Origin: an uncultured Chloroflexota bacterium | GTDB taxonomy: Bacteria > Chloroflexota > Anaerolineae > Caldilineales > Caldilineaceae | Direction of reading: 5' to 3' | Assembly: GCA_903858085.1 (NCBI GenBank) | Contig: CAIOHJ010000026.1 | Coordinates: 1 to 22,869, forward strand | DNA: 22,869 bases | In this document: in pieces, positions 13,214 to 20,530 of the stretch | Layout: each line of letters begins with the position of its first letter | Position numbering within the stretch: position 1 is the first letter of the stretch | The notes under the pieces: model-generated | What the model was told of the DNA's origin: nothing | Seen by the model: only the letters and a program-made list of their open reading frames with translations | Databases searched by the model: none | Made by a program: the position numbers and the translations under genes

Positions 13214-14370
13214 TAGGCGGCGCTGCTCTGTTCGCCGTAGCCGGTCAGCTCGGCATACCCCTTGCCGCGGATCTGCTCTCCCGCCAGCGTCCCAGCGACC
13301 TCGATCGCCCCTTCCCAGTAGACAAAACTGACCTGCATCTCCTGGTCAGCAAGCAGTGGCTCGATGGTCAGGGCCAGCTCAAGCTCCGGTATCGACAAAG
13401 TCCACCCGGAGGGATAGGTGATCCCTGTGCGCGGGCTGCTCCAGCTGCCAGTGGCCTCCAACTGGAAGTCGTTCTCATCGATCGTTCGCTGGCCGTCCGG
13501 GCCAAGCCAGGTGCCTTGGATGTGGGGGTGGACCCCACCGTCTGCCAGCCGAATTTTGTAGAACATCAGGATGGCATCGTTGTCGAACTGAATGCTGAAC
13601 CAGTCCCAGCCGATTGCGTCGGCGCTGAGCGCGCTGGTGCCGAACTCGTGATCCATCCAACTGCGTCCTTGCACGGAGTAACTTTGCCCCCCACTGGTCA
13701 CGGTGCCGCTGGTTTCCAGGCCCACCAGGCTGTAGTAATAGGAGGCGTTGCCCGCTTCGGCCCCTTTCTGATGCAAACCGGCGTCGCCATGCAGGACAGG
13801 CGGGCGGCTCTCGCGCAGCTGCAGGTCGATGGCCACAGCGCCTGTCTCGCTGGAAGCGCTGGCCATCAGACGATAGTGGCCTGGCTGGAATTCGACAACC
13901 TGCCAATCTTCCAGCCAGACACGTACCTGTGGCGTGGCCTCGGCTCCTGCCAGGCCGCCTGCGCCGCGGCTGTAGCGGTCAAAACTGCTGTGGCGCCGTG
14001 CCTTGCCATCTGTCACCGCAAAATGCGCCATGTAGACCTGGTTGGTGGCGAGGGTCGAAGTGCGCTCGGGCAGGGCAGGGGCCAGGGCGTTGCGAAAGAA
14101 GGTCAGCTGAAAGCCAAAGGGTGTGCCCTCTTCTGAGACCAGGTTTCCTGTGTAGTACCACCATTCGGTGCGGTACTCCGGGTGTGCGCCATGGTCGGCG
14201 GGAAAGCGCAACGTCATCGGCGCATCGGCGCGCGCAAAGCCAGCGTTGTCGGACACCCGCATCGCTTCCACGACGCTGGCGCTGATCGCTCGTTCGCCGG
14301 TTGAAGCGGTGCAGCTCACCAGGAGCCAGGACACAGACCACAAAATTCCCCAACGTGTTATGATGTTCAT
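13204..14370 (-). CDS. Lipoprotein of the AttH / carotenoid 1,2-hydratase (CrtC-like) family
   Basis: A 388-residue lipoprotein with a double-lipocalin (AttH) fold. The signal segment MNIITRWGILWSVSWLLVSC ends in a lipobox with Cys20. The family hallmark FPADHGAHPEYRTEWWYYTG follows near residue 45, then FGFQLTFFRNAL, QVYMAHFAVTD, GRSWMDHEFGTS and AIGWDWFSIQFDND. The last two are the conserved central motifs. Members include carotenoid 1,2-hydratase and secreted lipid- or metabolite-binding proteins; no carotenoid gene set is nearby apart from a distant phytoene-desaturase-like flavoprotein. The start is ATG 14370, chosen for the signal peptide; the frame runs 69 codons further up but into the dinB gene region. 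No clear ribosome site is seen. Confidence 0.88.
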   Translation of the reverse strand: MNIITRWGILWSVSWLLVSCTASTGERAISASVVEAMRVSDNAGFARADAPMTLRFPADHGAHPEYRTEWWYYTGNLVSEEGTPFGFQLTFFRNALAPALPERTSTLATNQVYMAHFAVTDGKARRHSSFDRYSRGAGGLAGAEATPQVRVWLEDWQVVEFQPGHYRLMASASSETGAVAIDLQLRESRPPVLHGDAGLHQKGAEAGNASYYYSLVGLETSGTVTSGGQSYSVQGRSWMDHEFGTSALSADAIGWDWFSIQFDNDAILMFYKIRLADGGVHPHIQGTWLGPDGQRTIDENDFQLEATGSWSSPRTGITYPSGWTLSIPELELALTIEPLLADQEMQVSFVYWEGAIEVAGTLAGEQIRGKGYAELTGYGEQSSAAYQR

Positions 14371-14439
14371 GACAACATTGTGACGGAGAGTCAAGGTTGC
14401 ATCTGTCAGCGACTGTCCGATGTCGGTTGTCCAGAGAGA

Positions 14440-14452
14440 GCGGTTGAACCGC
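14440..14452. promoter_or_regulatory. 13-bp dyad between attH-like gene and dinB (candidate operator)
   Basis: GCGGTT-G-AACCGC is a perfect inverted repeat with a one-base centre in the 124-base divergent spacer. Such short symmetric sites often bind dimeric repressors. I see no convincing -35/-10 pair in either direction here, so the operator role is only a suggestion. Confidence 0.35.
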
Positions 14453-14494
14453 ACAAACCAATGCCACGAGGCTGTAAAATGGAGTCGATCGAGT

Positions 14495-15097
14495 ATGCTG
14501 AATTTTGAAGCGGTGCGTGCCAGGCAGCTCAGCCTGGCTGAGTTGTGTGTCGGACTGGGTGTGCAGGAGCTGCGCACATTGACCGCTGAGATGGTAGATA
14601 CCTTTCAAGAGTTGATTGCGGGTTGCAGCGACGCAGATGTTCTCTTTCAGCCGGTCGATCCCAAAGCCGACGACCGTTACGCCGGCGATGCGAGCGCTGC
14701 CAATCTGGCCTGGACACTCGGCCATGTCCTGGTCCATACGACCGCTTCAGCCGAGGAATCCGCTTTTCTGGCCGCTGAGCTGGCGCGCGGGGTCGAGAAC
14801 CATGGTCGATCTCGCTATGAGACGCCGTGGGAGCTGGTGACGACGCTGGCCCAGTGCCAGCAGCGGCTGGAGGAGAGTCGGCGGATGCGTCTGGCCAGTC
14901 TGGAGCTCTGGCCGGACCAGCCGAACCTGACGTTGACCTACGTTCCCTGGCCAAGCGCAGGAGAGATCAACTGCGTCTCCCGGTTTGTGTTGGGACTTTT
15001 CCATGAAGCGGATCATCTGGAGCAGATCCAGTCGATTGTGCAGCAGGCGCGTGCTGCAACGTCAGCTGCAACGTCGACTGCAACGTCGACTGTGTAG
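14495..15097 (+). CDS. DinB-fold protein (DinB_2 / DUF664-like)
   Basis: A 200-residue four-helix-bundle protein of the DinB/YfiT superfamily, which includes metal-dependent thiol transferases and hydrolases. The three spaced histidines that bind the metal are visible: H77 in LGHVLVHTTASAEESAFLAA, and H170 and H174 in FHEADHLEQIQ. The reaction cannot be assigned. The ATG at 14495 follows GGAG (14481-14484) by 10 bases; the frame is open upstream, but the extra 25 residues are not DinB-like. The last 14 residues are a low-complexity AATSAATSTATSTV tail encoded by a tandem repeat, so the C-terminus is probably disordered. The gene is divergent from the AttH-like gene and convergent with MFS. 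Confidence 0.8.
   Translation: MLNFEAVRARQLSLAELCVGLGVQELRTLTAEMVDTFQELIAGCSDADVLFQPVDPKADDRYAGDASAANLAWTLGHVLVHTTASAEESAFLAAELARGVENHGRSRYETPWELVTTLAQCQQRLEESRRMRLASLELWPDQPNLTLTYVPWPSAGEINCVSRFVLGLFHEADHLEQIQSIVQQARAATSAATSTATSTV
15054..15089. repeat. 12-bp x3 tandem repeat in the end of dinB
   Basis: CTGCAACGTCAG is followed by two exact copies of CTGCAACGTCGA. The repeat is in frame and writes the Ala-Thr-Ser tail of the DinB-fold protein, ending eight bases before its stop. Confidence 0.9.
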
Positions 15098-15125
15098 CAG
15101 CGTATCGGCACAACTCTCCCAAAAC

Positions 15126-15153
15126 GACAGGGCAGGGACGACAGGGCAGGGAC
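15126..15153. repeat. 14-bp x2 direct repeat, dinB/MFS spacer
   Basis: GACAGGGCAGGGAC occurs twice, back to back and identical, in the spacer between the convergent dinB and MFS genes. Confidence 0.9.
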
Positions 15154-15183
15154 GATCGCAGATTGCTGCAAGAAGGATCGTTT

Positions 15184-15243
15184 GCCCAGGGGATGGCTGC
15201 CCAGGGGATGGCTGCCCAGGGGAAGGCTGTCTAGGGGGAGGCT
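15184..15243. repeat. 15-bp x4 tandem repeat reaching into the MFS stop codon
   Basis: GCCCAGGGGATGGCT occurs twice exactly (15184-15213). A one-mismatch copy GCCCAGGGGAAGGCT (15214-15228) and a diverged copy GTCTAGGGGGAGGCT (15229-15243) follow. The MFS stop codon lies within the last unit, so the array probably grew outward from the gene end. Confidence 0.9.
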
Positions 15244-16487
15244 GCCTGCCGGGCCACGCGTCCTGCCTGCCAGGCCAGCCCGACCCCTGCCAACAGCAGC
15301 ACCAGGTTGAGCACAAAAGGCAGATTTTTGTCGGCGCTGGAAAGAAGTCCTGCGATCCAGCCGAAGGGGGTCGTCAGAAGGATCACACCGACATAGACGA
15401 TCGACTGGATGCGGGCACGTTCGCCCGCATCGATCGTCAGCACGATCAGTTTGTCCAACAGCGGGCTGACCGCGGCATAGGCACAAGCGTCCGCCAGGAC
15501 GCTCAGCGCCAGAAACAGATACCCTTGTTCAGGGGCGGTGAGCAGGAGGATCTGGCTCAGAACATAGGCGCCAAAGCCGGCGACCATCGGCCACTGGAAA
15601 TGCATGCGCCCCAGGACAGGCATTACAAAAAAGAAAAACCCCAGGGCCGCTGCGGAGCGGACAAATGGAAAGACAGAGAGCGTCTCTGCTGGCACGTTTA
15701 ATTTGTCGGTCACAATGATCCCCCAGAAGCTGTTGTTGATCAGCCCGATAATGGCGATGATCAGCATCAAACTGGCGGTGTAGAGGGTGGCTGGCCGCTG
15801 CAGAACCTCGCGCACCACACTCTGGTATTCCCCGAGCACAGCAAAAATGCTCTGCCCGCGCGTGGCAGCCATCCGCGCCTTGCCTTGTTCTGTCTCGACG
15901 GTCATGAAGTAGGTGATCACTGCTTTGACCACGAACATCACGGCAGCAAACAGGTAAAGTCCCTGCAGGGTTGGGATCAGGCTGTACCGTGCCACAAGAA
16001 TGCCAGCCAGCGGCACCACAAACCCAGCGGCCAGGTTGGAGATGTGGATCCAGGTGTACAGGTCGACGAGCTGGTCGGGGTCGGTGTCCTCCACCATCAG
16101 ACAGGACCACGAGTTCATGGTGACACGCCAGATGGCATTGATCGAGCCAGCAACGATGAACCACCAGATGTTCTGTGAAAATGCCCACAGGAGAGCGGGC
16201 ACTCCCCAGGCGAGGATATCGAAGATCAGCGTGGTGAGCCGGCGTCCGACTTTGTCGGTGATGGCCCCACTCAACAGTGCCCAGAAGACTTGAAACCCCC
16301 AACTGATGCTGAGCACCAGCCCGATGTCGCTGTCGGACAGCCCCCGCGCCACCATATAGACCGAGGCGTAGGGCATGAACAAATGGTACGGAAACCCCCA
16401 CAGCGGTTCAGCGTAGACACAGCCGCGCGCGTTGCCGGTGAATCTGAACAGGGCAGTGATCAGCGAGTGGGACATGCGGAATACCAT
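15231..16487 (-). CDS. Major facilitator superfamily transporter
   Basis: A 418-residue integral membrane protein with about 12 hydrophobic segments, for example VYMVARGLSDSDIGLVLSIS, FVVPLAGILVARYSLI, LMLIIAIIGLINNSFWGIIV and FFFFVMPVLG. The loop GAITDKVGRR after the second span is the MFS motif A (GxxxD-K/R-xGRR), which gates the conformational change. A second-half counterpart is weak. The substrate cannot be assigned. It lies downstream of the sortase gene on the same strand, but with a 119-base gap that holds a strong hairpin, so it is probably transcribed separately. The ATG at 16487 is preceded by CAGGG at about 11 bases; MSHS at 16475 is an alternative start. The gene ends in a tandem repeat. 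Confidence 0.88.
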   Translation of the reverse strand: MVFRMSHSLITALFRFTGNARGCVYAEPLWGFPYHLFMPYASVYMVARGLSDSDIGLVLSISWGFQVFWALLSGAITDKVGRRLTTLIFDILAWGVPALLWAFSQNIWWFIVAGSINAIWRVTMNSWSCLMVEDTDPDQLVDLYTWIHISNLAAGFVVPLAGILVARYSLIPTLQGLYLFAAVMFVVKAVITYFMTVETEQGKARMAATRGQSIFAVLGEYQSVVREVLQRPATLYTASLMLIIAIIGLINNSFWGIIVTDKLNVPAETLSVFPFVRSAAALGFFFFVMPVLGRMHFQWPMVAGFGAYVLSQILLLTAPEQGYLFLALSVLADACAYAAVSPLLDKLIVLTIDAGERARIQSIVYVGVILLTTPFGWIAGLLSSADKNLPFVLNLVLLLAGVGLAWQAGRVARQAASP

Positions 16488-16559
16488 TCACGAATACCCT
16501 GTCGCAGCGCACGGCAAGGCGGATGATTGCAGGACAATTGGAGTATGATAACACCCACT

Positions 16560-16596
16560 CCCCCCAGCCTGCCAACTTGGCAGGGCTGTTGGGGGG
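16560..16596 (-). terminator. Strong hairpin after the sortase gene
   Basis: An inner palindrome CCTGCCAA-C-TTGGCAGG is enclosed by CCCCCC (16560-16565) and GGGGGG (16591-16596). The outer arms pair with a small two-base bulge. It lies about 11 bases beyond the sortase stop on the minus strand. There is no clean U-tract, but the stem is long enough to suggest transcription ends or pauses before MFS. Confidence 0.6.
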
Positions 16597-16606
16597 ATGG
16601 AGTTCT

Positions 16607-17308
16607 TCAGCGGCTCTGGGCCTGTCTGGCCGGGAGTGCGATGACGATGATGCGGTGTGAATTGGCGTTGCGCGGCCAACAGGAGACCAAAGTCAGCCGG
16701 CTGTCGGGGGTAGACTGGATATAGTGGGCGTTTTCGCGACGCTGTTGCTCGGTCGCGGTTTCTTCAGGCACGATCAAAATTTCATCGACCACGTAGGTGT
16801 ACTGGCGTCTGCCAGCCAACAGCTCGACAGTGTCCCCGCGCTGGAGGCGATCCAGCTCTCGGAAGACGGCTCCTTGGATGTTGTTGTGTCCGCTGAGAAC
16901 GATGTTGCCGGGCTGGCCAGGGAGGGCGCTGTTTTTATGCCAGCCGGCCGCATAGGACGCTGTCTCCCATTCTGCGAGGAAGGTCCCGGACTCGGTGGCG
17001 CGGCTGCTCCAACCGAGTTCGACCACTGGCATCTCCGCCCCGATCGCTGGGATCAGCAGACGGCTGGGCAAGATCGGTTTGGCATCTGGCTGGTGAAGCA
17101 GAGGGGTACGGAAAGGTGCGGGTGGGCGTTGTTCAGAGGGGACGTCACGCCTGTCCACAAAGTGCAGCTCGGGGGCTTTCGCTGCGCCTGGCAGTTCTGC
17201 AGCTGCCGCGCTGCGTCCACACCCAGCCAGGCTGAGTCCAAGCAGGGCAACAGCGACAAGTGACCCTTTTTTCTGATTTTTGCTGTACAACGCCCTGCTT
17301 CGCATCAT
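16607..17308 (-). CDS. Sortase with lipoprotein-type signal
   Basis: A 233-residue cysteine transpeptidase of the sortase family that joins sorted surface proteins to the cell envelope. The catalytic triad is visible: H141 in LSGHNNIQGAVFRELD, C210 in TLVSCWPRNAN and R219 in SHRIIVIAL. The N-terminus has a basic KNQKKG followed by a hydrophobic segment ending in lipobox LSLAGC (Cys30). This implies lipid anchoring rather than the usual single membrane span. A Pro/Arg-rich linker leads into the domain, which starts near LLIPAIGAEMPVVEL. The catalytic motif resembles class D/E sortases, but the class is not certain. I start at the first of two adjacent ATGs (17308, 17305); a TTG at 17335 is possible. 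No LPxTG-like substrate is in the window. Confidence 0.88.
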   Translation of the reverse strand: MMRSRALYSKNQKKGSLVAVALLGLSLAGCGRSAAAAELPGAAKAPELHFVDRRDVPSEQRPPAPFRTPLLHQPDAKPILPSRLLIPAIGAEMPVVELGWSSRATESGTFLAEWETASYAAGWHKNSALPGQPGNIVLSGHNNIQGAVFRELDRLQRGDTVELLAGRRQYTYVVDEILIVPEETATEQQRRENAHYIQSTPDSRLTLVSCWPRNANSHRIIVIALPARQAQSR

Positions 17309-17356
17309 CCTGCCTGCTTTTGTAGACGAACCCAACCCTGGTTGTTGTTTATATCA

Positions 17357-18961
17357 TCAGACCAGACTGTTTGCCAAGACTTCCAACGCTGCATTGCGTC
17401 CGTTGACGCCGATCACACTCCCACCGGGGTGGGTGGCGGCGCCGCACAGGTAGAGTTGCTCCATCGGTGTCCGGTAGGCCAGCCGGTTCTCCCACAAATA
17501 CTCGGGCAGGATTTCACCCTGAAAGATGTGCCCGCCGCTCAGACCGACTTTGGCTTCGATGTCAGGCGGGCCCAGCACCTCCATCCGTTCGATCGCGTCG
17601 GGAAAATTGCGGACATGGCGGGCAATCGATGCGATCGCCCGCTCCCCGACTTCGTCGCGTCGGCTGTCCCAGCTGCCTTCGGCAAAGGTATGGGGCACAT
17701 ATTGGGCGAAAACGCTCATCAGGTGTCGTCCGGCTGGCACAATGCTGGGGTCGAAGGTGCTTTGGATGTAGAGCTCGGTCCACAGCCGCGGGGGCAGGTG
17801 GCCAGCCTGGGCGAGCGGGTGGTAGGCTTTCCATTCCTCTTTGGTCAGCGGGGTGTTGATCTGTCCGCGGTGGATCTGTTCGGACTCTGGGCGGGCTGTA
17901 AAAATTGGGAGCTCGGTCAAGGCAAGGGTCACCTTGACGGTACAGCCTTGCTGGGGGATGGCTTCGACCGGTGCGCGCCACGTTGCGTCTGCTGCATCGC
18001 CGAGCAGACGCAACGTGGCGCGCGGGTCGGCATTGGAGATGACCGCCCTGGCGGAGATGCGTTCTCCGCCTGCCAGCTCTACGCCTTCCCCGGGCAGGAT
18101 GCGCGCGACAGGAACGCCTGTCGCGAGGGTGGCGCCCAGGTCGCGCGCCAGGTCAGCCAGAATAAAAGAGACAGTCCCCATCCCGCCCCGCACATAGCCC
18201 CAGGTGCCTGTGGTGCCGAACAGCCGCCCGGAGGAATGGTGAAAATTGACGGAGGCCGTGCCGGGGTCGTGGGGGCTGGCATTCGTGCCGATCACCCCCT
18301 GCCCCAGGAATGCGCTCTGCAGGGTTTCGTTGTGGAGATACTCCTCGACGTAGTCGACCATTGACCACTTCAGCACCAGATTGAGTGCCTCTGGGTCCCC
18401 CTTGAGCCGATCTTCGATCTGTTGGCGGGTGGGATGGCGGCAGAGCCAGAGATCTTCGTCGGTGGGGGGGCGCAGGGCGGCACGCGCCCTGCGCATGGTG
18501 TCGCTCATCGCCCGCCAGCCTGCGACATCGCGCGGGGAGAAGCGGCGAATCTCCTCTTCGCAGCGGGCGTCGTCTTCCCAGAGCTGGATGCTGCTGCCAT
18601 CGTCGAAGGGCACAAACATGCCTGAGGTCGCCGGCGTCCAGTGCAGCCCGTAGTCGACCATACGCAGTTCGTCGATCACGACGGGGTGGAGCAACCCACA
18701 CAGATAGGCACAAGGGGAGACACGGTACCCTGGCCAGGTCTCCTCGATCGTACATGCCCCGCCCAGGCGCTCGCGCGCTTCAAGCACCAGCACCTGTTTG
18801 CCGGCACGCGCCAGATAGGCGGCACAGGCAAGCCCATTGTGCCCCCCGCCCACGATGACTGCGTCCCAATGTTGCTCTGCCAGGAGGCGAACGGGGGCTG
18901 GCAGGCCGACGCGCCCCAGGGATGCACGTGCTGTAGATTGGGCAGAGTGTGAAACTGGCAT
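17357..18961 (-). CDS. FAD-dependent oxidoreductase, PYROXD2 / phytoene desaturase-like
   Basis: A 534-residue flavoprotein of the amine-oxidase-like NAD(P)-binding superfamily. The FAD-binding beta-alpha-beta fold is near residue 33 (DAVIVGGGHNGLACAAYLAR, then VLVLEARERLGGACTIEE). The substrate domain includes YVRGGMGTVSFILADLAR. The closing FAD motif LYLCGAATHPGGSVIGVNGR stands near the C-terminus. The pattern GGGHNGL plus HPGGSVIGVNGRNAA is closest to PYROXD2-type proteins and bacterial CrtI paralogues, so a true carotenoid desaturase is not certain. The ATG at 18961 is preceded by GGAGG at good spacing. The gene lies 52 bases after the mttB-like gene and 48 bases before the sortase, same strand, so cotranscription is likely. 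Confidence 0.85.
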   Translation of the reverse strand: MPVSHSAQSTARASLGRVGLPAPVRLLAEQHWDAVIVGGGHNGLACAAYLARAGKQVLVLEARERLGGACTIEETWPGYRVSPCAYLCGLLHPVVIDELRMVDYGLHWTPATSGMFVPFDDGSSIQLWEDDARCEEEIRRFSPRDVAGWRAMSDTMRRARAALRPPTDEDLWLCRHPTRQQIEDRLKGDPEALNLVLKWSMVDYVEEYLHNETLQSAFLGQGVIGTNASPHDPGTASVNFHHSSGRLFGTTGTWGYVRGGMGTVSFILADLARDLGATLATGVPVARILPGEGVELAGGERISARAVISNADPRATLRLLGDAADATWRAPVEAIPQQGCTVKVTLALTELPIFTARPESEQIHRGQINTPLTKEEWKAYHPLAQAGHLPPRLWTELYIQSTFDPSIVPAGRHLMSVFAQYVPHTFAEGSWDSRRDEVGERAIASIARHVRNFPDAIERMEVLGPPDIEAKVGLSGGHIFQGEILPEYLWENRLAYRTPMEQLYLCGAATHPGGSVIGVNGRNAALEVLANSLV

Positions 18962-19013
18962 GGCAGTGACCTCCGTTGTCTCTGTGCTGTGAATGTGGCA
19001 GGCTGGATGTTTG

Positions 19014-20522
19014 TCAGCGGCGAAAGCGGCGTGGCCGGCGGCCCTCCCCGCTGGCCGCGCTGGCCTTCTGGTCCGGAATGGCCGGCAGCGGCCTGTGGCT
19101 TTTCATCCCGCTGCGCAGGATGCGCTCCATTTCGGCTACGACGAGCGGGTCGGTTTCAAGCGGTGTGTAGGCAGCCAGCCGCTGTTCTACCTCATCGACG
19201 GCTCGCTGCCAGAGCGAGCGGGCCCCTGCGCGCTGCCATGCTTCCCGATTTTTGCGGTCGTACACAGCACCTGGCAGGTAGAGCTGTTCTTCCCAGTGGG
19301 CCAGCGTGTGCCCGGCTGTAATCAAATGCAGATCGGCAAGCTGTGCTTCGACCAGGGCCCGTGTGGGGAGATCGTCGACCACCTTCAAGGGCTTGACCAG
19401 CTGCAGCGCCTGGCCGCAGACTTCATTGTCAAAGACCAGCTTGGGCAGACTGAAGACCAATACGAAGTCGAGCATCCCGGGTCCAGAGACTGAGTTGACC
19501 CCAGCCAGCGCTGCCAGCAGCGCGCTGCCGAAGGTCTCGGCACCCGCCTGCGCATCCAGATCTTTGGCATCGCTCAGCGCCATGTAGGCCTGGACCGGGA
19601 TCCCCAGCCGTCTGCCGAGCTGAGCGTTGAGGACGTTGAGGGCAAGTGCCTGCACGCCGAGCATCGGCGCAGTGGTCTCGCGCATGTGAAATTCGGCGGG
19701 GGCTCCGCCGTAGAGCACAGGGGCCCCAGGCCGCAGGATCTGGGCCATGACGATCCCGGCCAGGGTATCTACCGCATGAAACACGGCAGCGCCGACCAGA
19801 GTCACCGGCGCTGTCAGCCCCATCAAGGTGACCGGCACAATTTCGACAGGGATCCCCGCTTCTACACAATCGACCAGGTTTTGGCAGGAATCTTCTCCGT
19901 AGCGAAAATTGCCGGTCGCTGTGACTGTGAAAATTGCCAGCGGCCGGTCGATCAGATCTTGACGGTCACGGCGGAAAAGCTGCATCAGCTCGACCATGCG
20001 CGGGGTGCCCTGCTCGGTGAAAGCCCCGGAAACGACCGGACGGGTGGAGTGCGTCAGACAGAGCAGCAGCCGCCAGGCATCTGAGACCTCCGCCTCGATA
20101 TCGTCGCCGGTGGAGAAGGCAGTGGCAAGGTAGCGAATATGCTCCAGGCCGTCGCAGAGCCGCACATAGTCGACAAAATCGGCGGTGGTCGCCCCCCGTG
20201 TGACACCGCTCCGATGGTCTTGTATCTTGAGGCCGCTGGAGCCCGGAACGAAGTGGACGTGGTGACCGCCGACTGTGGCGTGGGGCAGGCCTGCCCGGTC
20301 GTACAGCGTGAAAGCCGCAGGGACCAGAGCCAGCGCCCGGTCGACGACAGCTGCCGGGAAAAGTACCCGCCCGTCGGCGGTACTCTTCAGCCCGGCTGCC
20401 AGCAGCCGTCGGTACAAAGCCGGCCCACGCACTTCGATCCCGACGGTCGCCAAGATCGAACGCGCTTCATCCAGGATCCGGTCCAGCAACGCCGGGCCAG
20501 CCACAGAGAGGTTGGGATACAT
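19014..20522 (-). CDS. MttB-family methyltransferase (non-pyrrolysine)
   Basis: A 502-residue member of the trimethylamine:corrinoid methyltransferase (MttB) family. Enzymes of this family move a methyl group from a methylamine or quaternary amine to a corrinoid protein. Family-typical stretches include RSGVTRGATTADFVDYVRLC, MGLTAPVTLVGA, APVLYGGAPAEFHMRET and GAETFGSALLAALAGVNSV. The frame is continuous with no internal TAG, so this is a non-pyrrolysine homologue like the glycine betaine methyltransferase MtgB. The true substrate is unknown. The ATG at 20522 has AAGGGG directly upstream and begins eight bases after the M23 stop codon, so the two are coupled. No corrinoid protein or RamA-like activator is in the window. 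The tail is basic (RRPRRFRR). Confidence 0.88.
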   Translation of the reverse strand: MYPNLSVAGPALLDRILDEARSILATVGIEVRGPALYRRLLAAGLKSTADGRVLFPAAVVDRALALVPAAFTLYDRAGLPHATVGGHHVHFVPGSSGLKIQDHRSGVTRGATTADFVDYVRLCDGLEHIRYLATAFSTGDDIEAEVSDAWRLLLCLTHSTRPVVSGAFTEQGTPRMVELMQLFRRDRQDLIDRPLAIFTVTATGNFRYGEDSCQNLVDCVEAGIPVEIVPVTLMGLTAPVTLVGAAVFHAVDTLAGIVMAQILRPGAPVLYGGAPAEFHMRETTAPMLGVQALALNVLNAQLGRRLGIPVQAYMALSDAKDLDAQAGAETFGSALLAALAGVNSVSGPGMLDFVLVFSLPKLVFDNEVCGQALQLVKPLKVVDDLPTRALVEAQLADLHLITAGHTLAHWEEQLYLPGAVYDRKNREAWQRAGARSLWQRAVDEVEQRLAAYTPLETDPLVVAEMERILRSGMKSHRPLPAIPDQKASAASGEGRRPRRFRR

Positions 20523-20530
20523 GGGGCCCC

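Noticed and set aside
15184..15243. CRISPR-like array
   Set aside because: Repeats are head to tail with no spacers and no cas genes nearby.
17342..18364. 340-codon plus-strand frame opposite the FAD oxidoreductase gene
   Set aside because: Gly/Ala/Gln-rich antisense translation with no motif; the minus-strand gene is unambiguous.
19014..20522. Pyrrolysine-containing MttB with an in-frame TAG
   Set aside because: The frame is continuous to its TGA stop; there is no internal amber codon.
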